A stretch of 64,000 bases of DNA, taken from positions 558,001 through 622,000 of the forward strand of contig CAWGHZ010000006.1 in the NCBI GenBank assembly GCA_963822575.1, given 5' to 3'. Numbering within the stretch: the first letter of the stretch is position 1; each line of letters opens with the position of its first letter. Source of the stretch: CAWGHZ01 sp963822575 (lineage in GTDB: Bacteria > Pseudomonadota > Alphaproteobacteria > MPNO01 > DASWLB01). This document shows, in pieces, positions 33,596 through 42,409 of the stretch. Both the position numbers and the translations under genes were made by a program. The notes beneath the pieces are model-generated. The model had not been told where the DNA came from. It saw only the letters and a list, made by a program, of their open reading frames with translations, and made no database searches.

Positions 33596-35494
33596 ATGAC
33601 CGAGGCGAACCTTCCTCCCGCGGCGGCGGTGCGGCTGCGCCGGCCGATGGACCGCGCGCGCGACCACGTGCGGGGCGGCGGCGCCGAGCGCGGCTTGGTC
33701 ACGTTGGTGCTGTACGGCGACTATCTCTGCCCGTACTGCCGCGCGCTGCGTGACGTGCTGGCGCGGCTGCGCGAGACGCTGGGCGAGCGCTTCGCCTATG
33801 TCTTCCGGCATTTCCCCAACGAGCGCGCCCATCCCGGCGCCGAGCTCGCCGCGCGCGCCGCCGAGGCGGCCGGGGCGCAGGGCCGCTACTGGGAGATGCA
33901 CGACCTGATCTATGCCGTCGAGCCGCCGATCGGCGAGGCCCAGCTGATGGGTTTTGCCGAGACGCTGGGGCTCGACATGGGCCGGTTCCGCGCCGACCTG
34001 GCCGGCGAGGCGGCGGGACAGCGCATCGCGCGCGACCACGCCGACGGCGTGCGCAATGGCGTGACGGGCACGCCGACCTTCTTCATCAATGGGCTGCGCT
34101 ACGACGGGGCGTGGGATTTCCATTCGATCCTCGAGGCGCTGGAGCTGCCGGCAGCCGCCCGGCTGCAGCATTCGGCGCGCGCCTTCGCGAGCCTGCCCGC
34201 CGCCGGCGGGCTGGTCCTGCTGCTTGCGGCCGCGGCGGCGCTGATTGCGGCGAACACGCCCCTCGCGCCATGGTACCGGCTGTTCGTCGGCACCGGCTTC
34301 GCCATCGGCCCGGCCGGCCACCAGCTCGCGCTGCCGGTCGGCGGCTGGCTGTCCGAGGGGCTGCTCGCCATCTTCTTCCTGCTGGTCGGGCTCGAGATCC
34401 GTCGCGAAATGACGACCGGCTCGCTCGCCGACATCCGCGCCGCCCTGCTGCCCGCGCTCTCGGCGCTTGGCGGGGTGATCGCGCCCGCTTTGATCTACCT
34501 GGCGCTCAACCGCGGCCCGACCGCTGCCGGCTGGTCGGTGCCGACCGCGACCGACATCGCGTTCGCCCTGGGCATCCTCGCGCTGTTGGGCGCGCGGGTG
34601 CCGACCGAGCTCCGCGTCTTCGTCGCCGCGCTGGCGGTAGTCGACGACATCCTGTCGGTCGTCACCCTCGCCATCTTCTACCCGCGCGCGTTCGACGCGG
34701 CGTGGCTTGCGGCGAGCGTCGTCCTGGTCGCCGCGCTCTACGCTCTCAACCGCGGCCGCGTGCGCGCCGGCTGGCCCTATGCGCTGGTCGCCGCGGCGCT
34801 GTGGGTGGCGATGCACGGCGCGGGCATCCATGCCGCGCTGGCCGGGATCTTCCTCGCCGCCTTCGTGCCGACGCGCCCGCCGCCGGCCGCGACGCCCCTG
34901 TTGGCCCAGGCGGCCACCGCCCTCGCCGCGCTACAAAGCGCGGAAGCCGAAGGCGAGGGCGCCGAAAGCGAGGCGCGGCAAACCGCGAACGAGCCGATCC
35001 GCACCTGGGCGAGCCGCAACCTGACCGCCGCCGCCGAGCGCCTCTCCTCCCCCGCCGAGCGGCTGGAGCATGCGGTCGCGCCGTGGACCGCCTATTTCAT
35101 CCTGCCGCTGTTCGCCTTCTCGGCGACCGGGATCGGGCTCGGCGTCGATCTCGGGACGCGTGATGCCGGGACGATCCTCGGCGGCGTGATCCTGGGGCTG
35201 GTGCTCGGCAAGCCGATCGGAGTCCTGCTGGCCGCCGGGGCGGCCATCGCGTGCCGCCTCGCCGTCCCGCCGACGAACGTGTCGGTCCGCCTGTTCGTCG
35301 GCGCCGCGTGCCTCTGCGGGGTGGGCGACACCGTGGCGCTGCTGATGGCCGACCAGGCATTCCCGGCCGGGCTGGACGCCGCCATCGCCAAGATCGGCGT
35401 GCTCGGCGGCTCGTTCCTCGCGGCCATCCTCGGCGCCGCGATCCTTGCGGCCGGGCGCCGGGCGCCGCCGCAATCCCCTGCGGCTGGCCCTTAG
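33596..35494 (+). CDS. nhaA: Thioredoxin-domain/NhaA Na+/H+ antiporter fusion
   Basis: This 632-residue protein joins two domains. Residues 1-185 are a DsbA-like thioredoxin domain with active-site C45-P-Y-C48 (YGDYLCPYCRAL) and the cis-proline in GVTGTPTFFIN. There is no signal peptide before it. Residues 190-632 are NhaA: LPVGGWLSEGLLAIFFLLVGLEIRREM, VPTATDIAFALGILALLG, and the ion-binding aspartate pair in AALAVVDDILSVVTLAIFY. NhaA exchanges Na+ or Li+ for protons at alkaline pH. Such fusions are known in some alphaproteobacteria and actinobacteria, but the purpose of the thiol domain is not established; redox gating is a hypothesis. A charged insert (about residues 450-480) sits between helices. 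Confidence 0.9.
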   Translation: MTEANLPPAAAVRLRRPMDRARDHVRGGGAERGLVTLVLYGDYLCPYCRALRDVLARLRETLGERFAYVFRHFPNERAHPGAELAARAAEAAGAQGRYWEMHDLIYAVEPPIGEAQLMGFAETLGLDMGRFRADLAGEAAGQRIARDHADGVRNGVTGTPTFFINGLRYDGAWDFHSILEALELPAAARLQHSARAFASLPAAGGLVLLLAAAAALIAANTPLAPWYRLFVGTGFAIGPAGHQLALPVGGWLSEGLLAIFFLLVGLEIRREMTTGSLADIRAALLPALSALGGVIAPALIYLALNRGPTAAGWSVPTATDIAFALGILALLGARVPTELRVFVAALAVVDDILSVVTLAIFYPRAFDAAWLAASVVLVAALYALNRGRVRAGWPYALVAAALWVAMHGAGIHAALAGIFLAAFVPTRPPPAATPLLAQAATALAALQSAEAEGEGAESEARQTANEPIRTWASRNLTAAAERLSSPAERLEHAVAPWTAYFILPLFAFSATGIGLGVDLGTRDAGTILGGVILGLVLGKPIGVLLAAGAAIACRLAVPPTNVSVRLFVGAACLCGVGDTVALLMADQAFPAGLDAAIAKIGVLGGSFLAAILGAAILAAGRRAPPQSPAAGP

Positions 35495-35495
35495 A

Positions 35496-36347
35496 CTAGG
35501 CGTGCGTCTCCTCGCGCTGCGTCTCCTGATGCCATTTCAGAAGGCGGCGGCGCGTCATCTCCATGCCCTTGATGATGACGAAGCCGAGCGAGCCGATCTC
35601 GATGATGCCGGCGAACACGCCGGGCGACTGGGCGTAGCGCGCGGCGACCAGCATGGCGTCGCCGAGCCCGCGCCCGCCCATCTGCATTTCGGTCACCAGC
35701 ACGACGATCAGGCACACCGGCATGGCGATCTGCAGCCCGGTCAGGATCTGCGGCATCGCCGCCGGCATGATGATTTCCCACAATATCTGGCGATCCGACG
35801 CGCCGAGCGAGCGGGCCGACCAGATCAGCTCCTTCTCCACGTTCCGCGTGCCGTTCCATGTGGTGATGATGATCTGGAAGCAGGCGGAGAACGCGACCAT
35901 CAGTATCTTCGAGGTGTCGAACAGCCCGAACCAAAGCATGAAGACCGGCAGCAGCGCGATCTTCGGCATGGGGAGCCCGATCGAGATCAGCGGGTCGAAA
36001 AACCACTTGATCGAGGCTTTCCGCGTCATCAGCACGCCGATGGCGATGCCGACGGCGGTGGCGAGGAAGAACGCCACGAAGGTGCGATAGAGCGTGAGCC
36101 CCACGTTGATGGCGAGCGCGCCCGACATCGCGTCGTTGGCGATGCGCGCCAGAACGGTCGAGAGCGCCGGCAACAGGAACGGGATCACCAGGTGGCGTTG
36201 GGCGGCCACCTCCCACGCGACGAGCAGCGTGCCGATGATGATGTAGGGCCCCAGCTTGTCGAACATCCACGATGCGGTGGACGGACCCTCGCGGCGCAGC
36301 GGGACGGTCGCGGCTGAGCGCGAGACGGCAGTGGAGGTGCGCGACAT
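35496..36347 (-). CDS. ABC transporter permease 1 (NitT/TauT type)
   Basis: This 283-residue inner-membrane protein with six or more helices carries the permease EAA-loop region in EKELIWSARSLGASDRQILWEIIMPAAMPQILTG. It matches the SsuC/TauC-type permeases for sulfonates, nitrate, taurine or pyrimidine precursors. It is the last gene of a run ATPase-permease 2-permease 1 and lies 4 bases after permease 2. Its ATG at 36347 is certain from this packing. It ends 2 bases from the convergent nhaA stop codon. Its sequence differs clearly from permease 2, so the channel is probably a heterodimer. Confidence 0.9.
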   Translation of the reverse strand: MSRTSTAVSRSAATVPLRREGPSTASWMFDKLGPYIIIGTLLVAWEVAAQRHLVIPFLLPALSTVLARIANDAMSGALAINVGLTLYRTFVAFFLATAVGIAIGVLMTRKASIKWFFDPLISIGLPMPKIALLPVFMLWFGLFDTSKILMVAFSACFQIIITTWNGTRNVEKELIWSARSLGASDRQILWEIIMPAAMPQILTGLQIAMPVCLIVVLVTEMQMGGRGLGDAMLVAARYAQSPGVFAGIIEIGSLGFVIIKGMEMTRRRLLKWHQETQREETHA

Positions 36348-36351
36348 CGTC

Positions 36352-37101
36352 CTACTCCTGCCAGATGAGGGCGCGGCGCATCCCCATCATGTAGAGACGG
36401 TCGGCGGCGAATCCGACCGCGGAGATGGTGATCACGCCCGCGAACATGCCGGCATAATCGCCCCCCTCGCCGAGGAAGTTGATGAGGTAGCCGATGCCGT
36501 TATTGGCGATGATCAGCTCGCCCGCGACCACCAGGATGAAGCAGAGCGCGAGCGCCACGCGGTAGCCGTTCATGATCTCCGGCAGGGCGGCAGGCACCAC
36601 GACCTCCCACAGCACCTCGCGGTCGGTCGCGCCCATGCCGCGCGCCGACCAGATCAGAATGTGGTCGACGCCGCGCGCCGCGTTGAATGCGCTGACCACG
36701 ATGGGCAAGAGGCAGCCGATGAAGATCAGCGTGATCTTCGACATGTCGCCGAGCCCGATCCACATGATGGTGAGCGGGATCAGCGCCGATTTCGGCATCG
36801 GGTAGAAGCACTGGATGAACGGCTTCACAAGGATGCGCACCGGGCGGTACCACGCCATGAAGATGCCGGCCGCGGTGCCGACGACCAGCGCGACGCCGAG
36901 CCCGGCCGCGCCGCGCGCCACCGAAAGGAAGGTATGGTACCAGAGGTCGTCGAACGACAGGTTCCAGAACGCCACGAGCGTCGAGGAAAGCGTCGGAAGC
37001 GCATATTCGGAAACCCAGTGCGCCTCGGTCACCGCCTCCCACGCGAGCGCGAGGATGAGGACGGGGGTGTAGCGCCAAAGCGTCGAACCGAACCGGGTCA
37101 T
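36352..37101 (-). CDS. ABC transporter permease 2 (NitT/TauT type)
   Basis: This 249-residue inner-membrane permease starts MTRFGSTLWRYTPVLILALAWE. Its EAA-loop is in DHILIWSARGMGATDREVLWEVVVPAALPEIMNG. The ATG at 37101 overlaps the stop of the ATPase gene by 4 bases; the frame is open further upstream, but only as antisense or shadow of the ATPase gene. It pairs with permease 1 and the ATPase. A binding protein gene further upstream at 38.2-39.2 kb completes the importer. Confidence 0.9.
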   Translation of the reverse strand: MTRFGSTLWRYTPVLILALAWEAVTEAHWVSEYALPTLSSTLVAFWNLSFDDLWYHTFLSVARGAAGLGVALVVGTAAGIFMAWYRPVRILVKPFIQCFYPMPKSALIPLTIMWIGLGDMSKITLIFIGCLLPIVVSAFNAARGVDHILIWSARGMGATDREVLWEVVVPAALPEIMNGYRVALALCFILVVAGELIIANNGIGYLINFLGEGGDYAGMFAGVITISAVGFAADRLYMMGMRRALIWQE

Positions 37102-37946
37102 TTGTTGCGCTCCGCCGCAATCGCCTCCTCGCGCACGAGGTTCCAGGTGTAATCGACCTTCTCGGCGAACTCGCGCGTTCGGGTGATGTCGGGGTTGTGG
37201 CCGCCCTCGAAGCGGGTGTCGACGATCTCCTTGAGGCGCCCCGGCCGCGCGGTCATCACCGCCACCCGGTCGGCCAGCATCACCGCCTCGCGCACGTCGT
37301 GGGTGACGAACACCACGGTCTTGGGCGAGCGGTTCCAAATGGCGATCAGCTCCTCCTGCATCAGCGAGCGGGTCTGCGCGTCGAGCGCGCCGAACGGCTC
37401 GTCCATCAGCAGGACCTCGGGGTCGATGGCGAGCGTGCGCGCAATGGCGACGCGCTGCTTCATGCCGCCCGAAAGCTGCGACGGGTAGGAATCCTCGAAG
37501 CCCTTGAGGCCGACCAAATCGATGAAGCGCGCGGCGATCTCCATCCGCTGATCCTTGGGCAGGCGCTGCTTCTCGAGGCCGTAGAGCACGTTGTCGCGCA
37601 CCGTCTTCCACGGGAACAGGGCGAAGTGCTGGAAGACGATGCCGCGGTCCGGCCCCGGCCCGGTGACCGTGCGGCCGTTGACCACGATCTGGCCGTGCTG
37701 CAGCGGCATGAACCCGCCCATCAGGTAGAGCAGGGTCGATTTGCCGCAGCCCGACGGGCCGAGGATAGCGATGAACTCGCGCTCGCGCACCTCGATCGAC
37801 AGGCGGTCGAGCGCCAGGACCGGCCGGCCGCGCGGCGGGCGGTATTCGTGCATCACCTCGTCGATGACGATGCCGTTGCGCGTCACCTGGCCCGCATTGG
37901 GTGGGGTGTCCAGTTTCGTCGCCACGCCGTAAGCCTCCCGCTGCAA
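37098..37946 (-). CDS. ABC transporter ATP-binding protein (NitT/TauT type)
   Basis: This 282-residue ATPase shows Walker A GPSGCGKST, the Q-loop GIVFQHFALFPW, signature LSGGMKQRVAIARTL, Walker B VLLMDEPFGALD and the H-loop VFVTHDVREAV. It powers the two permeases encoded immediately downstream, with the first stop/start overlapping as ATGA. The family imports small anions such as sulfonates, nitrate, bicarbonate, aromatic sulfonates or thiamine precursors. The substrate here is unknown; linkage with aromatic catabolic genes suggests an aromatic acid. Confidence 0.93.
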   Translation of the reverse strand: MQREAYGVATKLDTPPNAGQVTRNGIVIDEVMHEYRPPRGRPVLALDRLSIEVREREFIAILGPSGCGKSTLLYLMGGFMPLQHGQIVVNGRTVTGPGPDRGIVFQHFALFPWKTVRDNVLYGLEKQRLPKDQRMEIAARFIDLVGLKGFEDSYPSQLSGGMKQRVAIARTLAIDPEVLLMDEPFGALDAQTRSLMQEELIAIWNRSPKTVVFVTHDVREAVMLADRVAVMTARPGRLKEIVDTRFEGGHNPDITRTREFAEKVDYTWNLVREEAIAAERNK

Positions 37947-38154
37947 TGATCGGCGTGCCGCCCCGGCGCGCCGGCCGCGTTCGCTCCGCAGCCCCCGCCA
38001 CGGCCCCCGGGAGGTCGACGCCTCCGAAACGCACCCGGCCTGCAGCCCCGACCGAGCGTGCTCTCCCTGGTTTTTCGCTTTGTTTACGCTTCGACGCTAG
38101 CCGCCGCGGGCGGGGAAGTCAACGCTGCCGGCCGCGCGCCGAGAACGTAATTGC

Positions 38155-38206
38155 GCGCGAAGCGAAGCAATCCAGGATGCTTCTGGATTGCTTCGTCTCT
38201 TCGCGC
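38155..38206. repeat. Nested palindromic repeat (family D)
   Basis: A 13-bp perfect stem CGAAGCAATCCAG/CTGGATTGCTTCG around 7 bases lies inside a second 8-bp stem GCGCGAAG/CTTCGCGC. It sits 15 bases after the binding-protein stop codon and before the ATPase gene, where it may separate transcript levels of the two. Confidence 0.8.
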
Positions 38207-38220
38207 CTCGCAATGCCGGG

Positions 38221-39249
38221 TCAGTTCGTGGCGAGCCGATCGTTCGCCGCCTTGGCCAGCGACAGATCGACGTACTTCTTGGCGTCGATCGACTTGGGCA
38301 GGAGCTTGAGCTTCGCCAGCGTATCGATGTTGTGCTGCATGGTGGCGACGTCGAACATCAGGTCGGGCGAGTGGTAGATGCCGCGGTCGGTCATCACCCA
38401 GTCGGCGAAGTTCTTGGCCGGGATCTTGGTGACCTTTTCCAAAAGCTTCGCGGTCTCCGCGGTATGTTCGGTCATCCAGCGACGCGCCAGGATCTGGTCC
38501 TCGATCAGGTCGGTCAGCACCTTGCGGTGCTTCTTCAGGAAGTCCTCGTTCACGACCCAGAGCTCGGTGACGACCGCCCCGCCCATCGCGTCGCGCGTAT
38601 CGAAAAGCTGGGTGAACTTGCCGGCCTTCTCCGCCTTGAAGTTGAACGGCGTGACCAGGAACGCCGCGTCCAGCCGGCCCGACTCGAGCGCTGGAAGCTG
38701 GGCGGGGAAGCGCAGCTCGACCAAATTGTAGTCCTTGTCGGCTTCCATCCCGTGCATGTGCATCATGGCGCGCGCCGCCGCGTCGACGCCCGAGCCGCGG
38801 GCATTGATGCCGATGTTCTTGCCCTTGAGATCCTCGACCTTCTTGATGCCGGCATCCTTGCGCACCCAGAAGCCGCTCGACTGGTTCGGTGGATGGTCCT
38901 CGAGCACGTCGCAGATCGCGCGCACGTTGATCTTGGCGTTGATGACCGAGAGGGCGAGCCCCTGGTAGCTGATCGCGCCGACGTCGAGATTGCCCGAGGC
39001 CAGCGCGGTCAGCGCCGGGCCGGTGCCGTGCATGCGGATCGGCTCCACCGTGTAGCTCTTGCCGTAGTGGTGATAGACGCTCTTGGGGATGAGGGGGATC
39101 AGCGGCGTGAGATGCGCCGGCGTCACCGCCCAGTTGATCCGGAGCTTCATCGGCTCGGCGCTCGCCGGGCGCAGGGCGAGCGCGCCCATCAGAGCGACGG
39201 CCGCGACCGTCAGACCCATCCGTCCCGCTACGCGAAGATGCTTATTCAT
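38221..39249 (-). CDS. ABC transporter substrate-binding protein (NitT/TauT type)
   Basis: This 342-residue periplasmic protein has a signal peptide MNKHLRVAGRMGLTVAAVAL ending near LRPASAEPM. The mature part has LRINWAVTPAHLTPLIPL, GTGPALTALASGNLDVGAISYQGLAL and VEDLKGKNIGINARGSGVDAAARA, typical of SsuA/NMT1-type receptors. It captures the substrate for the ABC importer encoded downstream; a nested palindrome and 274 bases lie between. The ATG at 39249 was chosen over a longer open frame because it starts the signal peptide. The ligand is unknown. Confidence 0.9.
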   Translation of the reverse strand: MNKHLRVAGRMGLTVAAVALMGALALRPASAEPMKLRINWAVTPAHLTPLIPLIPKSVYHHYGKSYTVEPIRMHGTGPALTALASGNLDVGAISYQGLALSVINAKINVRAICDVLEDHPPNQSSGFWVRKDAGIKKVEDLKGKNIGINARGSGVDAAARAMMHMHGMEADKDYNLVELRFPAQLPALESGRLDAAFLVTPFNFKAEKAGKFTQLFDTRDAMGGAVVTELWVVNEDFLKKHRKVLTDLIEDQILARRWMTEHTAETAKLLEKVTKIPAKNFADWVMTDRGIYHSPDLMFDVATMQHNIDTLAKLKLLPKSIDAKKYVDLSLAKAANDRLATN

Positions 39250-39340
39250 GCCTATTATCTCCCTGTTTCGCGGACAATGAACGCTAGCCCCGCGGGCGGC
39301 AGGGGTCAACCGTCGGCGTCAGGCGGGAGAGAGCGGCTAT

Positions 39341-39805
39341 CTAGGCCGCGTGGGGGGCGGGCTCGGCGGTCAGCAGGGCGTAAAGGTCGCGGGCATTCTT
39401 GGCGGCGCGCAGCTTGTCGCATGCCGCGCCGTCGCGCAGCAGGCGCGAGACGCGGGCGAGCGCCTTCAAATGGTCGGCGCCCGCCGTCTCGGGCGCGAGC
39501 AGGAGGAAGACCAGGTCGACCTTCTGGTCGTCGATGGCATCGAAATCGATCGGCGTCTCCAGCCGGGCGAACAGCCCGTGGATGCGGTCGAGCCCGGCGA
39601 GCTTGCCGTGCGGGATGGCGATGCCGCGCCCGACGCCGGTGGTGCCCAGCCGCTCGCGCTCCAGGAGAACCTCGAAGATAGCGCGGTCGGGAAGGCCGGT
39701 CTCCGAAGCGGCGAGGCGCGCAAGCTCCTGCAGCGCCTGCTTCTTGCTGGTGGCGTTGAGGACGGGCACGACGGCTTCGGGCGACAATAGCTCGGCGATC
39801 TGCAT
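39341..39805 (-). CDS. ptsN: PTS IIA-like nitrogen-regulatory protein
   Basis: This 154-residue EIIA(Ntr) protein of the nitrogen phosphotransferase system is phosphorylated on H66 in GRGIAIPHGKLAGLDRI. It regulates potassium, nitrogen and carbon processes by protein contacts. ATG at 39805 (MQIAELLSPEAVVPVL) was preferred to a GTG three codons earlier because GAGGTG lies seven bases upstream. It follows rpoN in the same direction, the usual order, but the hibernation-factor gene hpf that commonly lies between is absent; the gap of 271 bases has no open frame. Confidence 0.95.
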   Translation of the reverse strand: MQIAELLSPEAVVPVLNATSKKQALQELARLAASETGLPDRAIFEVLLERERLGTTGVGRGIAIPHGKLAGLDRIHGLFARLETPIDFDAIDDQKVDLVFLLLAPETAGADHLKALARVSRLLRDGAACDKLRAAKNARDLYALLTAEPAPHAA

Positions 39806-40076
39806 GGCGAACACCTCACCCCCTCACGGGAAACGCTTCGCCGGCCGTGCGCTCTTGCGCTGTCCGACCGGCCCGGCCCCGCTCGCGGACGGCGCCTGCC
39901 GATGGGCGGGGGAAGCTAGTCGTGGGCTGGGGGCGAGTCAAGCGCGCCGACCGGCCCGGCGAACGCCTGTGCCGCGCGCATCAAGGCGCGGACAGGTACG
40001 TGAATTTCCCAATGGTTTCAATTCCTTGTGCGAGGCGGTCAAGGGCGCCGCGACCGCACGGCCCTTCAAGTGGGGG
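39806..40076. other. Gap between rpoN and ptsN, no hpf
   Basis: No gene, promoter or terminator of good quality was found in these 271 bases. AAGGGC...GCCCTT near 40047-40072 forms an imperfect stem close to the rpoN stop codon. Confidence 0.5.
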
Positions 40077-41588
40077 CTATTCGCTGAGTTGCAAGGACTT
40101 GTCGCGCCGGCGCTGGACCGACGAGGGAATCCGCATCGATTCCCGGTACTTGGCGACCGTACGCCGGGCGATGTCGATGCCCTTGTCGTGCAAAATTTCG
40201 ACGATTCGGTCGTCCGACAGGACCCCGTCGGGCGTCTCGGCGGCGATCAGCGTCCTAATGCGGAAGCGGATCAATTCGGCGGCGTGCAGATTGCCCGCCT
40301 CGCCGTGGCTCAGCCCCGAGTTGAAGAAGTAGCGGAGCTCGTAAACGCCGCGCGGCGTCGCGATGAACTTGTTGTTGGTGACGCGGCTCACCGTCGATTC
40401 GTGCACCTGCACCACGTTCGCCACGTCGCGCAGGGTGAGCGGGCGCAAATGCTCGACGCCCTGCGAGAAGAACATGTCCTGCTGCTCGACGATATCGGTC
40501 GCGACCTTGAGGATGGTCTGGGCGCGCTGGTGCAGCGCCTTGACCAGCCAGCTTGCCGAGTGGAACCGGTCGACGATGTATTCCTTCTCGGCCGCCGAGC
40601 GCGCCTGCTTGGAGACGATCGCGAAGTAGCGCGTGTTGACCAGCACGCGCGGCAGCGTGTCGGCGTTCAGCTCGACGATCCAGCCGCCGCCCTGGCGTGG
40701 GCGCATGATGACGTCGGGCGTGACCGGCTGGGTCTCGATCGCATCGAACGCGGTCGCGGGCTTCGGGTTGAGCGAGCGGATCTCGGCGATCATCGCCGCG
40801 AGGCGCTCGGGCGCGACGCCGCACAGCTTCATCAGCGCCGGCAGCTCGCGCCGCGCCAGCATGTCCAGATGGGCGAGCAGCGTCTGCATCGGCGCGTCCA
40901 GACGGCCGCGGTCGCGCAGCTGCAGCGCCAGGCACTCGGCCAGGTCTCGCGCGAACACGCCGGGTGGGTCGAACTGCTGCACGCGGTCGAGCGTCGCCTC
41001 GACCCGGGCCAGGGGGCAGTTGAGGATCGACGCGACGGAGGCGAGGTCGGGTGACACGTAGCCCGCCTCGTCCATCGCCTCGAGCAAATGGAGCGCGATC
41101 ATCCGATCGACGAAATCGTCGAGGTCGACGTTGATTTGGCCAAGCATGTGGTCGCGCAGGCTGGTCGCGCCGGCGAGCGTCCGCTCGGCGTCGCCCTCGA
41201 CGCCCTGGATCCCGGTCAACTGACCCGCGCCGTCCGATCCTGCGCTCGACGCGCCGTCGCGGTCCCATTCGTTCTCGTAGTCGGCGTCGAGCCCGGCGTC
41301 GTCAGAGCCGGGCATCGCCTCGGCGGCGGCAAGCTCGACCGTGTCGGGCTGCGCCGGCTCGTCGTCGAACGCGGCGTCGGGCGCATCGTCCGCGGCCTCG
41401 GCGCCTTCGGTCTCGCCCGGCGTGTCGGAGTCCTCGCGCTCGAGGAGGGGATTCTGCTCGAGCTCCGCCTCGACGAAATCGGCCAACTCCAGGTTGGACA
41501 TTTGCAGCAGCTTGATCGCCTGCTGCAATTGCGGCGTCATCACCAGCGTCTGCTGCTGGCGCAGGTCCAACCGTGGCGAGAGAGCCAT
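40077..41588 (-). CDS. rpoN: RNA polymerase sigma54 factor
   Basis: This 503-residue protein is the alternative sigma factor that needs AAA+ activators. Region I is glutamine/leucine-rich (MALSPRLDLRQQQTLVMTPQLQQAIKLLQMS carries the start). Region II is acidic and variable (about residues 55-140). The core and helix-turn-helix follow (LRDVANVVQVHESTVSRVTNNK), and the C-terminal RpoN box is ARRTVAKYRESMRIPSS. lptB lies 32 bases upstream in the same direction, and ptsN follows. The response regulator at 9.3-10.6 kb is a potential activator in the same window. Confidence 0.97.
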   Translation of the reverse strand: MALSPRLDLRQQQTLVMTPQLQQAIKLLQMSNLELADFVEAELEQNPLLEREDSDTPGETEGAEAADDAPDAAFDDEPAQPDTVELAAAEAMPGSDDAGLDADYENEWDRDGASSAGSDGAGQLTGIQGVEGDAERTLAGATSLRDHMLGQINVDLDDFVDRMIALHLLEAMDEAGYVSPDLASVASILNCPLARVEATLDRVQQFDPPGVFARDLAECLALQLRDRGRLDAPMQTLLAHLDMLARRELPALMKLCGVAPERLAAMIAEIRSLNPKPATAFDAIETQPVTPDVIMRPRQGGGWIVELNADTLPRVLVNTRYFAIVSKQARSAAEKEYIVDRFHSASWLVKALHQRAQTILKVATDIVEQQDMFFSQGVEHLRPLTLRDVANVVQVHESTVSRVTNNKFIATPRGVYELRYFFNSGLSHGEAGNLHAAELIRFRIRTLIAAETPDGVLSDDRIVEILHDKGIDIARRTVAKYRESMRIPSSVQRRRDKSLQLSE

Positions 41589-41620
41589 TAATCCGTTGTC
41601 CTACAGGGGATTAGCCTACG

Positions 41621-42409
41621 TTAGAGGCTGAACCTTTCCCCAAGGTAAACACGCCTGACGTCCTCGTGCGCGACGATCTCCGCCGGTGCGCCCTCCATCA
41701 GCACCAGCCCGTCATGCAAGATGTAAGCACGGTCCACGATTTCCAGGGTCTCGCGCACATTGTGATCGGTGATCAGGACGCCGATGCCGCGGTCCTTGAG
41801 GTGCGAGACAAGCTGGCGGATCTCGTTGACGGCGATCGGATCGATGCCGGCCAAGGGCTCGTCGAGCAGCATGAAGGCCGGCTGCGCGGCCAGAGCGCGC
41901 GCGATCTCGACGCGCCGCCGTTCGCCGCCCGACAGCGCGACGGCCGGCGTGCGGCGGAGGTGCGAGATCGAGAACTCGGCCAGCAGCTCCTCCAGCAGGG
42001 CCTCGCGCCGCTCCGGGGCGGCATGCGCCACCTCCAGCACCGCGCGGATGTTGTTCTCGACGCTGAGCCCGCGGAAGATCGACGCCTCCTGCGGCAGGTA
42101 GCCGATGCCCATGCGGGCGCGGCGATACATCGGGAGCTCGGTGATGTCGTGCCCGTCGACCGTGATCGTGCCCTGGTCGGGCGCAACGAGCCCTGTGATG
42201 AGGTAGAAGCAGGTCGTCTTGCCGGCGCCGTTGGGGCCGAGAAGTCCCACCGCCTCGCCCCGGCGGACCGACAGGCTCACGTCGCGCAGGACCGGGCGGC
42301 GCTTGAACCGCTTTCCCAGGTTCCGCGCGACCAGCCCGTCGTTCCGGGCGACCAGGCGGGGCCCCGTGGCGCTGCGGGCGGGGCCGGGCGCGGTGACGTC
42401 CGCGCTCAC
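41621..42409 (-). CDS. lptB: LPS export ABC transporter ATP-binding protein
   Basis: LptB drives extraction of lipopolysaccharide from the inner membrane by LptFG. The 262 residues include Walker A GPNGAGKTT, LPQEASIFRGLSVENNI (the LptB-specific stretch after the Q-loop), signature LSGGERRRVEIARAL, Walker B FMLLDEPLAGIDP and ITDHNVRETL. About 20 Pro/Arg-rich residues extend the N-terminus; an in-frame later start cannot be excluded. Its ATG overlaps the stop of lptA by 4 bases, so kdsD-lptC-lptA-lptB-rpoN-ptsN is the conserved order. Confidence 0.96.
   Translation of the reverse strand: MSADVTAPGPARSATGPRLVARNDGLVARNLGKRFKRRPVLRDVSLSVRRGEAVGLLGPNGAGKTTCFYLITGLVAPDQGTITVDGHDITELPMYRRARMGIGYLPQEASIFRGLSVENNIRAVLEVAHAAPERREALLEELLAEFSISHLRRTPAVALSGGERRRVEIARALAAQPAFMLLDEPLAGIDPIAVNEIRQLVSHLKDRGIGVLITDHNVRETLEIVDRAYILHDGLVLMEGAPAEIVAHEDVRRVYLGERFSL

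Noticed and set aside
33596..34150. Separate dsbA-like gene before nhaA
   Set aside because: The frame is continuous through both domains with no stop or ribosome site at the junction, so it is a fusion.
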